Positions 1-7,142 of a stretch of 25,951 bases of DNA are shown here, piece after piece. The notes below the pieces were generated by a model. That model ran no database searches and was not told the DNA's origin. It saw nothing but the letters and a program-made list of their open reading frames with translations. How positions within the stretch are numbered: the stretch's first letter is position 1; each line of letters starts with the position of its first letter. The stretch is from NCBI GenBank assembly GCA_017882945.1, contig JADGON010000005.1:1-25951 (forward strand). The letters are read 5' to 3'. The stretch is from Acidimicrobiia bacterium (GTDB lineage Bacteria; Actinomycetota; Acidimicrobiia; IMCC26256; JAENVU01). The translations under genes and the position numbers were made by a program.

Positions 1-298
1 CCAGGCGTTGCGCGCCGGCCTCGATCGAGTCGAAGCCGTCCGCCGCGGGCTCGGGCACCGGCGGTCCGAACGCTTCGAACTCGGTCGCGATCGCGGAGAT
101 CTGCGCTCGCGCCTGGTCCCGGCGCGCGGGCACGACGAACGGCAGCAGGGCCGCCCGGGACACGAGCTCGAGCGGCGCATGCAACACGAATGAGTCGGCG
201 GGATCGGCCCGGGGGACTGCCAGCACCTCGCCGACTTCGGCGACGAGCCGGGTGTCGGAAGGATCGCGTGTGGTGGTGAACGGGTTCATGATCGTCAT
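1..298 (-). CDS. Partial conserved protein of unknown function (N-terminal 99 residues)
   Basis: An open frame starts at ATG 298 and runs off the left edge of the window, so only the first 99 codons are visible. A second in-frame ATG lies at 289. The protein begins MTIMNPFTTTRDPSDTR and shows no signal peptide, membrane segment or catalytic motif that I recognise. Codon use is strongly G/C at third positions, like its neighbours, which supports real coding. The start is supported by a promoter whose -10 hexamer (311-306) lies 7 bases before ATG 298, so the mRNA would be leaderless. The promoter has SoxR/MerR-type architecture, which suggests redox or electrophile-responsive control; that is inference from DNA alone. 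Function is unknown. Confidence 0.6.
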   Translation of the reverse strand, partial: MTIMNPFTTTRDPSDTRLVAEVGEVLAVPRADPADSFVLHAPLELVSRAALLPFVVPARRDQARAQISAIATEFEAFGPPVPEPAADGFDSIEAGAQRL

Positions 299-305
299 GC
301 GGAGC

Positions 306-336
306 ACGATAAGACTTCAAGTTCACTTGAAGTCAA
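306..336 (-). promoter_or_regulatory. SoxR/MerR-type promoter and operator
   Basis: On the minus strand TTGACT (336-331) and TATCGT (311-306) are separated by 19 bp, the over-long spacing typical of MerR-family promoters. The spacer holds a perfect dyad: arms GACTTCAAG and CTTGAAGTC around four bases, at 313-334. Its TCAAGT...ACTTGA core sits in the same register as the SoxR box of the E. coli soxS promoter. Start-point geometry predicts a transcript beginning at or next to ATG 298. No MerR-family gene is visible in the window. Confidence 0.7.
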
Positions 337-391
337 GCGCTTCGTGGCCGATTCGCGGGCAGTAGCGTCGGCCACGATTTCGGGGGGAACG

Positions 392-1441
392 ATGGCGCTC
401 GCAGTGGAACGGGATCTGGAAGCGGTCTCCTCGGGAATGGCCATGTGGCTCCAGTCCCGTCGAGGTGTCGACACCGTGACGGTGACGCGCTGCGAGCGGC
501 CGGCGGGTGGCTTGTCGAGCGAGACGCTGATGGTCGATGCGCGAGGCACCCGCAAGGGGCGTGAGTACACGGAGTCGCTCGTGGTGCGGCTGGCGCCGTC
601 GACCGCAGGCGCGTTTCCCGAGTACGACCTCGCGGTGCAGGCGAGGGCACAGGAAGCCGCGGGAGCCCACGGCATCCCCGTCGCGGGGCCGGTCGAGTAC
701 GAGCCCGACTCCCGATGGCTCGACGCGCCGTTCCTCGTCATGCCGGCGATCGCAGGATACGTGCCGGGCCCCATGCCCGTCCGAGACCCGTGGATCACCG
801 AGTCCGTTCTCGCCGCGGAGGGCGTCTCGCGACGCATGTTCGACCTGTTGGCCGAGATCCATCGGATCGACTGGCGCGCGGTCGGACTCGACCACGCGCT
901 CCCGGTCCGCGATCTCGACGCCGAGCTGGCCTACTGGGCGCGCTATCTCAGCTGGTACACGGACGGTGCGGTCGCGATACCGGCGTTGACCGAAGCGCTC
1001 GCGTGGTGTGTCGCGCATCGTCCCGAGGACGAGCCGCCGCACTCGTTCCTCTGGGGGGATGTCCGCCTCGGCAACATCATCTTCGACGAGGCTCGGCAGC
1101 CGGTGGCCGTGCTCGACTGGGAGATGACCGCCATCGGGGCCGCGGAACACGACGTCGCGTGGTACTTGACCCTCGAAGCGACGCAGACCGAGCTCTTCGG
1201 TCGCGCGGTGCCCGGGTTCCTCGATCATGACGAGGCGTGCGCGTACTACGAAGCGCGGGCCGGTCGATCGTTGCGGCACCTCGAGTGGTTCGAGATCCTC
1301 GCGATGGTGCGCAGCACGGCGATCATGACCCGGCTCGCCTACGTGCAGGAGCGGGCCGGGAAGCCGCCGCTGCTGCCGCTGGCCGACAACCCGCTGCTCG
1401 ACCTCCTTTCCCGCCGCATCGTCGAGGCGGGCACGCGATGA
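392..1441 (+). CDS. Aminoglycoside phosphotransferase-fold (APH/ACAD10-like) kinase
   Basis: A 349-residue protein of the phosphotransferase family that includes the kinase-like domain of ACAD10/11. These phosphorylate small hydroxylated metabolites in the cytosol; the substrate here is unknown. The catalytic loop is WGDVRLGN at residues 221-228, with the Asp and Asn of the Brenner motif present but Trp where classical APH enzymes have His, a substitution I believe is common in this subgroup. The metal-binding LDWEM follows at 241-245. ATG 392 is preferred over GTG 344 because a GGGGGG Shine-Dalgarno lies at 382-387. A possible -10 (TAGCGT) is at 363-368. The stop overlaps the next start as ATGA, so it is translationally coupled to the P450. 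Confidence 0.85.
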   Translation: MALAVERDLEAVSSGMAMWLQSRRGVDTVTVTRCERPAGGLSSETLMVDARGTRKGREYTESLVVRLAPSTAGAFPEYDLAVQARAQEAAGAHGIPVAGPVEYEPDSRWLDAPFLVMPAIAGYVPGPMPVRDPWITESVLAAEGVSRRMFDLLAEIHRIDWRAVGLDHALPVRDLDAELAYWARYLSWYTDGAVAIPALTEALAWCVAHRPEDEPPHSFLWGDVRLGNIIFDEARQPVAVLDWEMTAIGAAEHDVAWYLTLEATQTELFGRAVPGFLDHDEACAYYEARAGRSLRHLEWFEILAMVRSTAIMTRLAYVQERAGKPPLLPLADNPLLDLLSRRIVEAGTR

Positions 1442-2631
1442 CGGCGCGACCCGACCTCGACATCGATCCCGGCACCCCCGGGTTCTTCCTGCAGCCGGAC
1501 TACTACGAGCTGCTCGCGCGACTCCGGGCCGAAGCCCCGGTGTTCGAGTACTCGCCAGGCGTGAAGGCCATCACGCGCTATCACGACATCCGCGAGATCA
1601 GCCGCGATCCCGAGACGTTCTGCTCCGGGCGCGGTGCGCTGGTGAACGACCCGCTCCGCCAGGGCGGAACGATCGACGGATCGATCCTCCACATGGACCC
1701 GCCCCGCCATAGGAGCTGGCGTCGCCTGCTCAACCGCGAGTTCACCGCGCGTGCGGTGGAGCGCATGGAGGAAGGCATCCGCACGCGTGTGCATCGGCTG
1801 CTCGACGCGATCCCGCGGGCTGAGGTGGTGGACCTGGTCGACGCGCTCGCAGCCCCACTCCCGGTCCTCGTCATCTGCGACCTGCTCGGCGTGCCCGACG
1901 CGGACCGCGACGACTTCCGGCGCTGGTCCGACGCGACGATCCTCGCGTCCGACGGCCGTGCCGCGCTCCCGCCCGCGGCGCTGCAGGACGTCATGGAGCT
2001 GGTGGCCTTCCTGGAGCAGCTCGCTCGAGACAAGGCCGCCAATCCGGCCGGCGACATCGTCTCATTGCTCGTCAGCTCCGAGGTGGAGGGTCGGCGGCTG
2101 TCCGCCGCGGAGCTCGTCACGTTCAACATGTCGTTGCTCGTTGCGGGAAACGAGACGACGAGGCATTTGATCTCGGGCGGGATGATGGCGTTGGCCGAGC
2201 ATCCCGATCAGCGCGCTGCGCTCGCCGCAGATCCGGCGATGATCCCGACCGCGGTCGAGGAGTGTCTCCGCTGGGTCACGCCGATCCAGCAGTTCGCGCG
2301 GACGGTCACGCGTGATGCCGAGGTCGGTGGCATCCCTGTCGCCGAGGACGACTACCTCGTGATGTTGTACGCATCCGGCAACCGCGACGAAGCCGCGTTC
2401 GGCCCGACCGCAGACCGCTTCGACGCGACGCGACCCATTCAGCTGCCGAACCTGGCGTTCGGGTTCGGCGAGCACCTCTGCCTCGGAGCCGCGCTCGCCC
2501 GGCTCGAAGCGCGCGTGGTGTTCGAAGCGCTGCTGGAGCGCTTCCCGGCCTACGAGATCGCCGGTGCGGCCGAGTGGCTGCCCTCGAGCCTCGTCCGCGG
2601 ACCCGACGCCGTCCCCGTCATCTTCGGCTGA
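1438..2631 (+). CDS. Cytochrome P450
   Basis: A 397-residue soluble bacterial class I P450, which uses a ferredoxin and reductase to hydroxylate an organic substrate. Diagnostic parts are present in order: the HMDPPRH segment near residue 86, the I-helix oxygen-activation motif AGNETT at 236-241, the K-helix ExxR at 275-278, and the heme loop FGFGEHLCLG at 341-350 with Cys348 as axial ligand. Length is normal for the family. The start ATG 1438 overlaps the phosphotransferase stop by 4 bases. Coupling with an APH-type kinase suggests both act on one substrate pathway, perhaps sterol, terpenoid or fatty-acid-like catabolism, but nothing in the sequence fixes the substrate or the CYP family. No ferredoxin gene is adjacent. 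Confidence 0.93.
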   Translation: MTARPDLDIDPGTPGFFLQPDYYELLARLRAEAPVFEYSPGVKAITRYHDIREISRDPETFCSGRGALVNDPLRQGGTIDGSILHMDPPRHRSWRRLLNREFTARAVERMEEGIRTRVHRLLDAIPRAEVVDLVDALAAPLPVLVICDLLGVPDADRDDFRRWSDATILASDGRAALPPAALQDVMELVAFLEQLARDKAANPAGDIVSLLVSSEVEGRRLSAAELVTFNMSLLVAGNETTRHLISGGMMALAEHPDQRAALAADPAMIPTAVEECLRWVTPIQQFARTVTRDAEVGGIPVAEDDYLVMLYASGNRDEAAFGPTADRFDATRPIQLPNLAFGFGEHLCLGAALARLEARVVFEALLERFPAYEIAGAAEWLPSSLVRGPDAVPVIFG

Positions 2632-2639
2632 CCGCAGTG

Positions 2640-3800
2640 CTACTGGCGGGGTCCCGCGCTGGTCAGGCCGATGTCGGGGTGGGGCCCGGTGACGATGCTC
2701 TGCAGGTCACCGAAGCCGACGCCGCCCTCGACGCGGTCCTCGACCCGCACCAGCGCCTGGCGGTGCTGGCGGACGCGCGGGAGCGTGTCGTCCGCCGTGC
2801 AGTCGGGGAGGTATTCGCCCTCCACGTGCTCCGTGCCGCGCCACTGCCCGTGGAACTGCTCGTCGAAGCCCCCGTAGAGCCCGGTTGCGAGATGGAAGCC
2901 CGTGTCGGACACCGGTTCGAGCCCGAAGACGCGCTCGGTGCCGTCGCGCATCGTGCAGGCGATCTCGCCGCCGAGGAATCGTCGGGTGCGGTCGTCGAAC
3001 CGCAGATCGGGGCGCGCGCCCGTAAACGGGACCCGGCGTCCGTCCGCGAGCTCGATGCCGCCTTCGAAGGTGACCCGGCTCCAATCACCGAACGCGAACC
3101 GCTGGAAGTAGAAGTGCAACCCGTAGTGGCTTCCGTCGGCCCGTTCGCAGACCACGGGGAACCAGAGCACGTACGCGGAGGTTCCTTCGGGCTGGCTCAC
3201 CGGAGCGATGTCCGCCAGGGGTGCGCCGACCTGATAGCGCACGCCCCACGAGTGATCGCGGGTCGAGATCCACGTCCGGTCGTCGAGCTCGGTGCGGTCG
3301 CCATCGATCTCGACCCATCCCCGCGCCGTCCCGCCGTGGTGGTAGCGGATGATGTCCGCGTCGATGCGGTACCGGTCCCTGCTGATGTGAACTTCGCGCG
3401 ACTCGACCGAAGGTGGGAGCGGGCCGGAGATCACCCACTCGAAGCTGATGGGCAGCGCCGCGCTCGCATCGAGCGCGAAGCGAACCTCGCGCAGCGGTTC
3501 GATCACCTCGTACCGAACGGGCCCCACGACCGTCGACTCGGGCCTCGGGGCCAGCTCCCGGCTGGCGCGCACCGTCCACTGCTCGACGCCGCGCGAGATG
3601 CCCGCGAACGCGTCCATGACCCCGCGGTTCGTGTACTTCCCCAAGCCGAGTGAGAGCTGGAGCGAACCGTCCTTGGCCGCCGCCATGGCGCAAACCTTCT
3701 CGGTCCAGCTCCGGTCACTGTTCCCGACCCGGGCGAACGTATCGACGATCTGGTGGGTGAGCTGCTCGTCAGCCGGGAGCAGAGGTCCGGAGCTCGTCAC
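2640..3800 (-). CDS. CrtC/AttH-like lipocalin-fold protein (DUF7064/7065-like)
   Basis: A 386-residue cytosolic protein rich in beta-strand patterns, without signal peptide or membrane helix. It carries the RDHSWGVR segment near residue 206, typical of a large actinobacterial group distantly related to hydroxyneurosporene synthase (CrtC) and AttH. The biochemical role of this group is not established; hydration or binding of a hydrophobic substrate is only a suggestion. The gene is convergent with the P450, with an 8-bp gap between stops. GTG 3800 is chosen because TACTGT (3813-3808) lies 7 bases upstream, the leaderless arrangement; there is no Shine-Dalgarno. The first 35 residues are less conserved-looking, so a later start cannot be excluded. 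Confidence 0.75.
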   Translation of the reverse strand: MTSSGPLLPADEQLTHQIVDTFARVGNSDRSWTEKVCAMAAAKDGSLQLSLGLGKYTNRGVMDAFAGISRGVEQWTVRASRELAPRPESTVVGPVRYEVIEPLREVRFALDASAALPISFEWVISGPLPPSVESREVHISRDRYRIDADIIRYHHGGTARGWVEIDGDRTELDDRTWISTRDHSWGVRYQVGAPLADIAPVSQPEGTSAYVLWFPVVCERADGSHYGLHFYFQRFAFGDWSRVTFEGGIELADGRRVPFTGARPDLRFDDRTRRFLGGEIACTMRDGTERVFGLEPVSDTGFHLATGLYGGFDEQFHGQWRGTEHVEGEYLPDCTADDTLPRVRQHRQALVRVEDRVEGGVGFGDLQSIVTGPHPDIGLTSAGPRQ

Positions 3801-3807
3801 CGGGGTG

Positions 3808-3813
3808 ACAGTA
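3808..3813 (-). promoter_or_regulatory. Leaderless -10 hexamer TACTGT
   Basis: TACTGT on the minus strand ends 7 bases before GTG 3800, so transcription should start at the start codon. Confidence 0.5.
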
Positions 3814-3934
3814 CGCGAACCCAGGCAGGTCCACTCCGTGACCTCGTGCGTGCTCGTTCCAGCGGGCGGGTGTGACGTGAGTCCTGCCGTGGGGGCGGGA
3901 GTAGGGTCCGCGCGGGTTCGAGGAGGGAGATCGC

Positions 3935-5323
3935 GTGACGAAGCACCGCTTGCTCCCGGACCTTCCGTTCGGCTCGTATGACGAGTACGAGAGCGCGCGG
4001 GACGGGGGTGCCGGCCTCGCCGCCGCGCGACGCCTCGGGCCCGAAGCGACCATCAGCGCGCTGAGCGCTTCGGGGCTGCGCGGGCGGGGTGGAGCGGGGT
4101 TTCCGGCGGGGCGGAAGTGGGCGTCGATCCGCGCGGGTGGCGCCGACGCGGGCGACCGCTACGTGGTCGCCAACGGCGCGGAAGGCGAGCCCGGGACCTT
4201 CAAAGACCGAGCATTGATGGCGCGAAACCCGTACCAGGTGCTCGAGGGTCTGCAGATCGCGGCCGAGACGATCGGCGCAGCGCACGCGTTCGTCGGTGTC
4301 AAGCGATCGTTCGCGCCGCAGATCGAGGCGCTCGAACGCGCGTCGCGAGAGATGACCGAGCGGGGCATGCTCGGGTCGATCCCGATCACCATCGTCACCG
4401 GACCCGACGAGTACCTGTTCGGTGAGGAGACCGGGCTGCTCGAAGTGGTGGAGGGCGGTGATCCACTCCCGCGGATCGTGCCGCCCTATCTGATGGGTCT
4501 GTTCGCGACGACCCCTCCCGTCGGCTGGTCGGCCGGCGCGGACGTGGTCGAGGACGGATCGATCACGGGGAGCAACCCGACGCTGGTGACCAACGTCGAG
4601 ACGTTGGCCAACGTCCCGCTGATCCTCGCCCGCGGGTCCGACTGGTACCGATCGGTGGGGACCTCGGAATCCCCGGGAACCGTCATCGCCACCGTCGTGG
4701 GTGACGTGCAACGCGCGGGTGTCGCCGAGATCGAGCTCGGCACGCCCCTCTCGGAGGTCATCGTCGGGATCGGTGGCGGAGTCCGGCCCGGTCGACGATT
4801 CAAAGCCGCGCTGTCCGGCGTCGCCAACCCGGTGATCACCGCGGCCGACGTCGACGCGCCGTTGGCCTACGAGACGATGCAGGCCATCGGCTCGGGGATG
4901 GGCGCCTGCGGGTTCATCGTCTACGACGACACCGCGGACATGGTGGCTGTGGCTCGGATGGTGAGCCGCTTTCTGTACGTCGAGTCGTGCGGGCAGTGCC
5001 CGGCGTGCAAGTTCGGTACCGGCGAGGTCACCGCGTACTTGGAGAACATCGCGGCGGGCACCGGTGACGAGCACGACATCGAGCTGATTGGCGCGCGCCT
5101 GTTGACGGTGACCGACGCGAATCGCTGCTACCTCGGAACGCAGGAGCAACGCGTGATCTCCAGCCTCTTGCGCGCGTTTCCCGAGGACTTCGTGGCACAT
5201 CTCGAAGGGGCCGCTCCAGCCCTCTTGTTGCCGGTTCCGAAGCTGGTCTCGCTTGATGACGGGGTGGCGACCTATGACCCGCGTCAAGGGCTCAAGCTGC
5301 CGGACTGGACGTTTGCTTCATAG
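3935..5323 (+). CDS. Stand-alone NuoF-like NADH/FMN/4Fe-4S flavoprotein
   Basis: A 462-residue protein of the 51-kDa (NuoF/HoxF/FdsB) family, which takes electrons from NAD(P)H through FMN to a 4Fe-4S cluster. Visible parts are the FMN/NADH-binding glycine-rich segment GLRGRGGAGFPAGRKW (47-62), GAEGEPGTFKDR (81-92), the EETGLLEVVEGG segment (163-174), an SLBB-like region around 250-300, and cluster ligands Cys351, Cys354, Cys357 and Cys397 (ESCGQCPACKFG...NRCYLG). The start GTG 3935 follows a strong AGGAGGGAG site at 3921-3929. No NuoE, NuoG or other complex I gene is nearby, so it is unlikely to be part of respiratory complex I. It may be a reductase for a ferredoxin, or the beta subunit of an unlinked dehydrogenase; partner unknown. 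Confidence 0.88.
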   Translation: MTKHRLLPDLPFGSYDEYESARDGGAGLAAARRLGPEATISALSASGLRGRGGAGFPAGRKWASIRAGGADAGDRYVVANGAEGEPGTFKDRALMARNPYQVLEGLQIAAETIGAAHAFVGVKRSFAPQIEALERASREMTERGMLGSIPITIVTGPDEYLFGEETGLLEVVEGGDPLPRIVPPYLMGLFATTPPVGWSAGADVVEDGSITGSNPTLVTNVETLANVPLILARGSDWYRSVGTSESPGTVIATVVGDVQRAGVAEIELGTPLSEVIVGIGGGVRPGRRFKAALSGVANPVITAADVDAPLAYETMQAIGSGMGACGFIVYDDTADMVAVARMVSRFLYVESCGQCPACKFGTGEVTAYLENIAAGTGDEHDIELIGARLLTVTDANRCYLGTQEQRVISSLLRAFPEDFVAHLEGAAPALLLPVPKLVSLDDGVATYDPRQGLKLPDWTFAS

Positions 5324-5452
5324 CTGTCACGGGGCAACGGGTCGCACGCGGGTCTTGCGTGGTTCTTTCGTTGTGTGGGGTCCGGGTCTTACTTCGGGTT
5401 GCGATCGTGGGTCGTGTTCCGAATGGCTCGGAGCTTGACGAGAGGATCTGAC

Positions 5453-6028
5453 ATGAAGGCCAAGAAGATCGCTGCGACGACGTTGGGATTCGCGCTCTTG
5501 GCGGGAGGAGGGTTGGGCGCGAGCTTGCTGCCGTCGGCGGCGTCGGCGGCTGACTCGAGCTCATCGACCTCGACTGCTGCGAGCACGACCAAGGACGCGC
5601 CGGGCGAGTGGATGCGTGCGGCACTGACGAAGCTCGTGACTGCGGGGACGCTGACGCAGGCGCAAGCCGACGCGGTCACGAAGGCGCTCGAGGCCGCGCG
5701 TCCTGACGGCGGCCCCGGCGGCGCTCCTGGTCACCGCCAGGGCGGGCCCGGTCTCACGGTCGCGGCCAAGGCGCTCGGCATGAGCGCGGCGGACCTGCGC
5801 ACGGTGCTCCGGTCCGGCACGACGATTGCTGCCGTCGCGAAGGCCCACAACCTCGACCTCCAAACGGTGATCACGGCGCTCGTCGCCGAGGAGAATTCCC
5901 ACCTCGCCCAGGCGGTGACCGACGGCCACCTCACCCAGGCCCAGGCCGATGCACGCCAGGCCGACGCCACGCAACGCGCGACCGACATGGTCAACGGCGT
6001 CCGTCCGACCGCCCCGCCTCCCGGTTGA
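5453..6028 (+). CDS. Small secreted protein with repeated LTQAQADA helices
   Basis: A 191-residue exported protein of unknown function. Residues 1-33 form a Sec signal peptide: a KAKK basic start, a hydrophobic core, and an AASA-AD cleavage site at about 32/33. A Ser/Thr-rich linker (35-48) follows. The mature part has two copies of a helical motif ending LTQAQADA (about 61-74 and 153-166) around a Gly/Pro-rich stretch (85-100) and a helix-turn-helix-like segment (103-145). The C-terminus is Pro-rich. ATG 5453 is chosen because the signal peptide starts there and AGAGGA lies about 8 bases upstream; an in-frame extension to 5375 looks non-coding. The 129-bp upstream gap shows no promoter I would defend. 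It probably acts outside the membrane. Confidence 0.8.
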   Translation: MKAKKIAATTLGFALLAGGGLGASLLPSAASAADSSSSTSTAASTTKDAPGEWMRAALTKLVTAGTLTQAQADAVTKALEAARPDGGPGGAPGHRQGGPGLTVAAKALGMSAADLRTVLRSGTTIAAVAKAHNLDLQTVITALVAEENSHLAQAVTDGHLTQAQADARQADATQRATDMVNGVRPTAPPPG

Positions 6029-6300
6029 TCGGGTCCTGCTCGGCGCGCCGGACGTGGAGGGGTACCTCGATCATCTCGACACCGCGATCGCGCGGCAGGT
6101 CGAGGAGCTCGGGGACTCCGGCACCTTCGAGGTGTTCTCGCTCGCACGCCGCCTCGGGCATCGCCTCGCGCTGGGTTGCTGGATGGGCGACGACGCGGGC
6201 GCGGCCCCGCTCCTCGACGAGCTGATCGCCGATTTCGAGCAGCTCGATGGCGCCGAAGCGCTCCCGCTCCAGATTGGCGGTGCCGCGCGGGCTGCCGCGC
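6024..6300 (+). pseudogene. Decayed P450-like fragment in a 314-bp gene-free stretch
   Basis: Between the secreted protein and the DinB-like gene (6029-6342) there is no intact gene. One frame from 6024 reads like the middle of a cytochrome P450: an acidic amphipathic helix, then GTFEVFSLARRLGHRLALG, then CWMGDD and a long helix. There is no start, no I-helix, no ExxR and no heme loop. After about 6275 the likeness seems to continue across other frames (PDW..., VPRGLPRRA) before being lost, which suggests frameshifts. The N- and C-terminal parts are absent. This is a pattern-based reading; an alignment is required to confirm the family. Confidence 0.4.
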
Positions 6301-6342
6301 CGTGCCACGTGCGCTACTCGTGTCGCGCGGCTTCCTGATCGA

Positions 6343-7107
6343 TCACTCGCTCCATCGGACGCGGACCGCGTCCCGCCACACCGAGAGGCACTCGCGGTCA
6401 CCGTCGACGGAGAGGGCATCGGGCGGCACGCGGTTCCAGAGCAGGAGGTAGAGGTCCGACGCGGTGGCTGCCACCGTGCAGTCACTCCGCGGTGCCGACG
6501 CGTCGTCGTCGACCACGACCTCGACCCGATCCGGCCCGAGCTGCGCCGACCACTCCCGCTCGAGATCCGTTGCGCGCAGGTGCAGGCGCGGTGGCGGCTC
6601 GGCGTGCGGATACCGACCTGTGCGCGCCGCGAAGCCGAACAGGATCTCGTTGATCCCGTCGGCCGCGAGCTCGGGCGCGTAGGGCGTGATGGGCCCGGTG
6701 CAGCTCTCTGTGTCGGCGCGGTGGATCGCGGTCTCGTGCGCCTGGCGCCGAGCCCAGAACGCGATCGGGCTCGGCGCGGCAAAGAAGTGCCAGCACTCGA
6801 GGTTCGGATCGGCGTCACGCAGGGTCCGCACGAGATCGGCGTGCCCGGCGCGGAACCAGTCGACCAGGTCGGCGTCGCCGGGCCACCGGCCCACCACTTC
6901 CAGGAGCGTCGTGTCGTACCGCTCGGTGCGGGCTTCGCGGATCGTCGTCGCGGCCCAACGGTGGATCCCCCCGATGTGGTGCAGGAGGTCCCGCAACGGC
7001 CAGTCCGGGACCGTGGTCACCGGCGTCTCGGGATCGACATCGGTGGCCGCGATCGCGAGCAGCTCCCCTTCGTGCTGGAGGAAATCGATGTGTTCGTCCA
7101 CTTCCAC
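6343..7107 (-). CDS. DinB-like maleylpyruvate isomerase-family protein
   Basis: A 254-residue protein of the mycothiol-dependent maleylpyruvate isomerase N-terminal / DinB-like superfamily (four-helix bundle, TIGR03083-like). Members use a divalent metal bound by three residues, and some transfer or isomerise using mycothiol as cofactor. The N-terminal helix carries LLHHIGGIHRW (about 41-51), and the central RRQAHETAIHRAD (about 119-131) supplies the HExxxH metal-ligand pair. The C-terminal half (about 170-254) matches the companion domain common in actinobacterial members. GTG 7107 is preferred because TATCGT (7120-7115) lies 7 bases upstream. The gene is divergent from the flippase gene with a 35-bp gap. 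The substrate is unknown. Confidence 0.82.
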   Translation of the reverse strand: MEVDEHIDFLQHEGELLAIAATDVDPETPVTTVPDWPLRDLLHHIGGIHRWAATTIREARTERYDTTLLEVVGRWPGDADLVDWFRAGHADLVRTLRDADPNLECWHFFAAPSPIAFWARRQAHETAIHRADTESCTGPITPYAPELAADGINEILFGFAARTGRYPHAEPPPRLHLRATDLEREWSAQLGPDRVEVVVDDDASAPRSDCTVAATASDLYLLLWNRVPPDALSVDGDRECLSVWRDAVRVRWSE

Positions 7108-7114
7108 GGACCCG

Positions 7115-7134
7115 ACGATACGCGCCGGTAGGGT
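7115..7134. promoter_or_regulatory. Back-to-back leaderless promoters in a 35-bp divergent gap
   Basis: On the minus strand TATCGT (7120-7115) is 7 bases from GTG 7107. On the plus strand TAGGGT (7129-7134) is 8 bases from ATG 7143. The two -10 elements are 8 bp apart, so the two RNA polymerases must exclude each other or share regulation. Confidence 0.55.
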
Positions 7135-7142
7135 GACCGCAC

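Noticed and set aside
3797..5287. Long open frame (496 codons) on the minus strand opposite the NuoF-like gene
   Set aside because: Arg/His/Asp-rich composition without domains; it is the mirror of a G/C-biased real gene.
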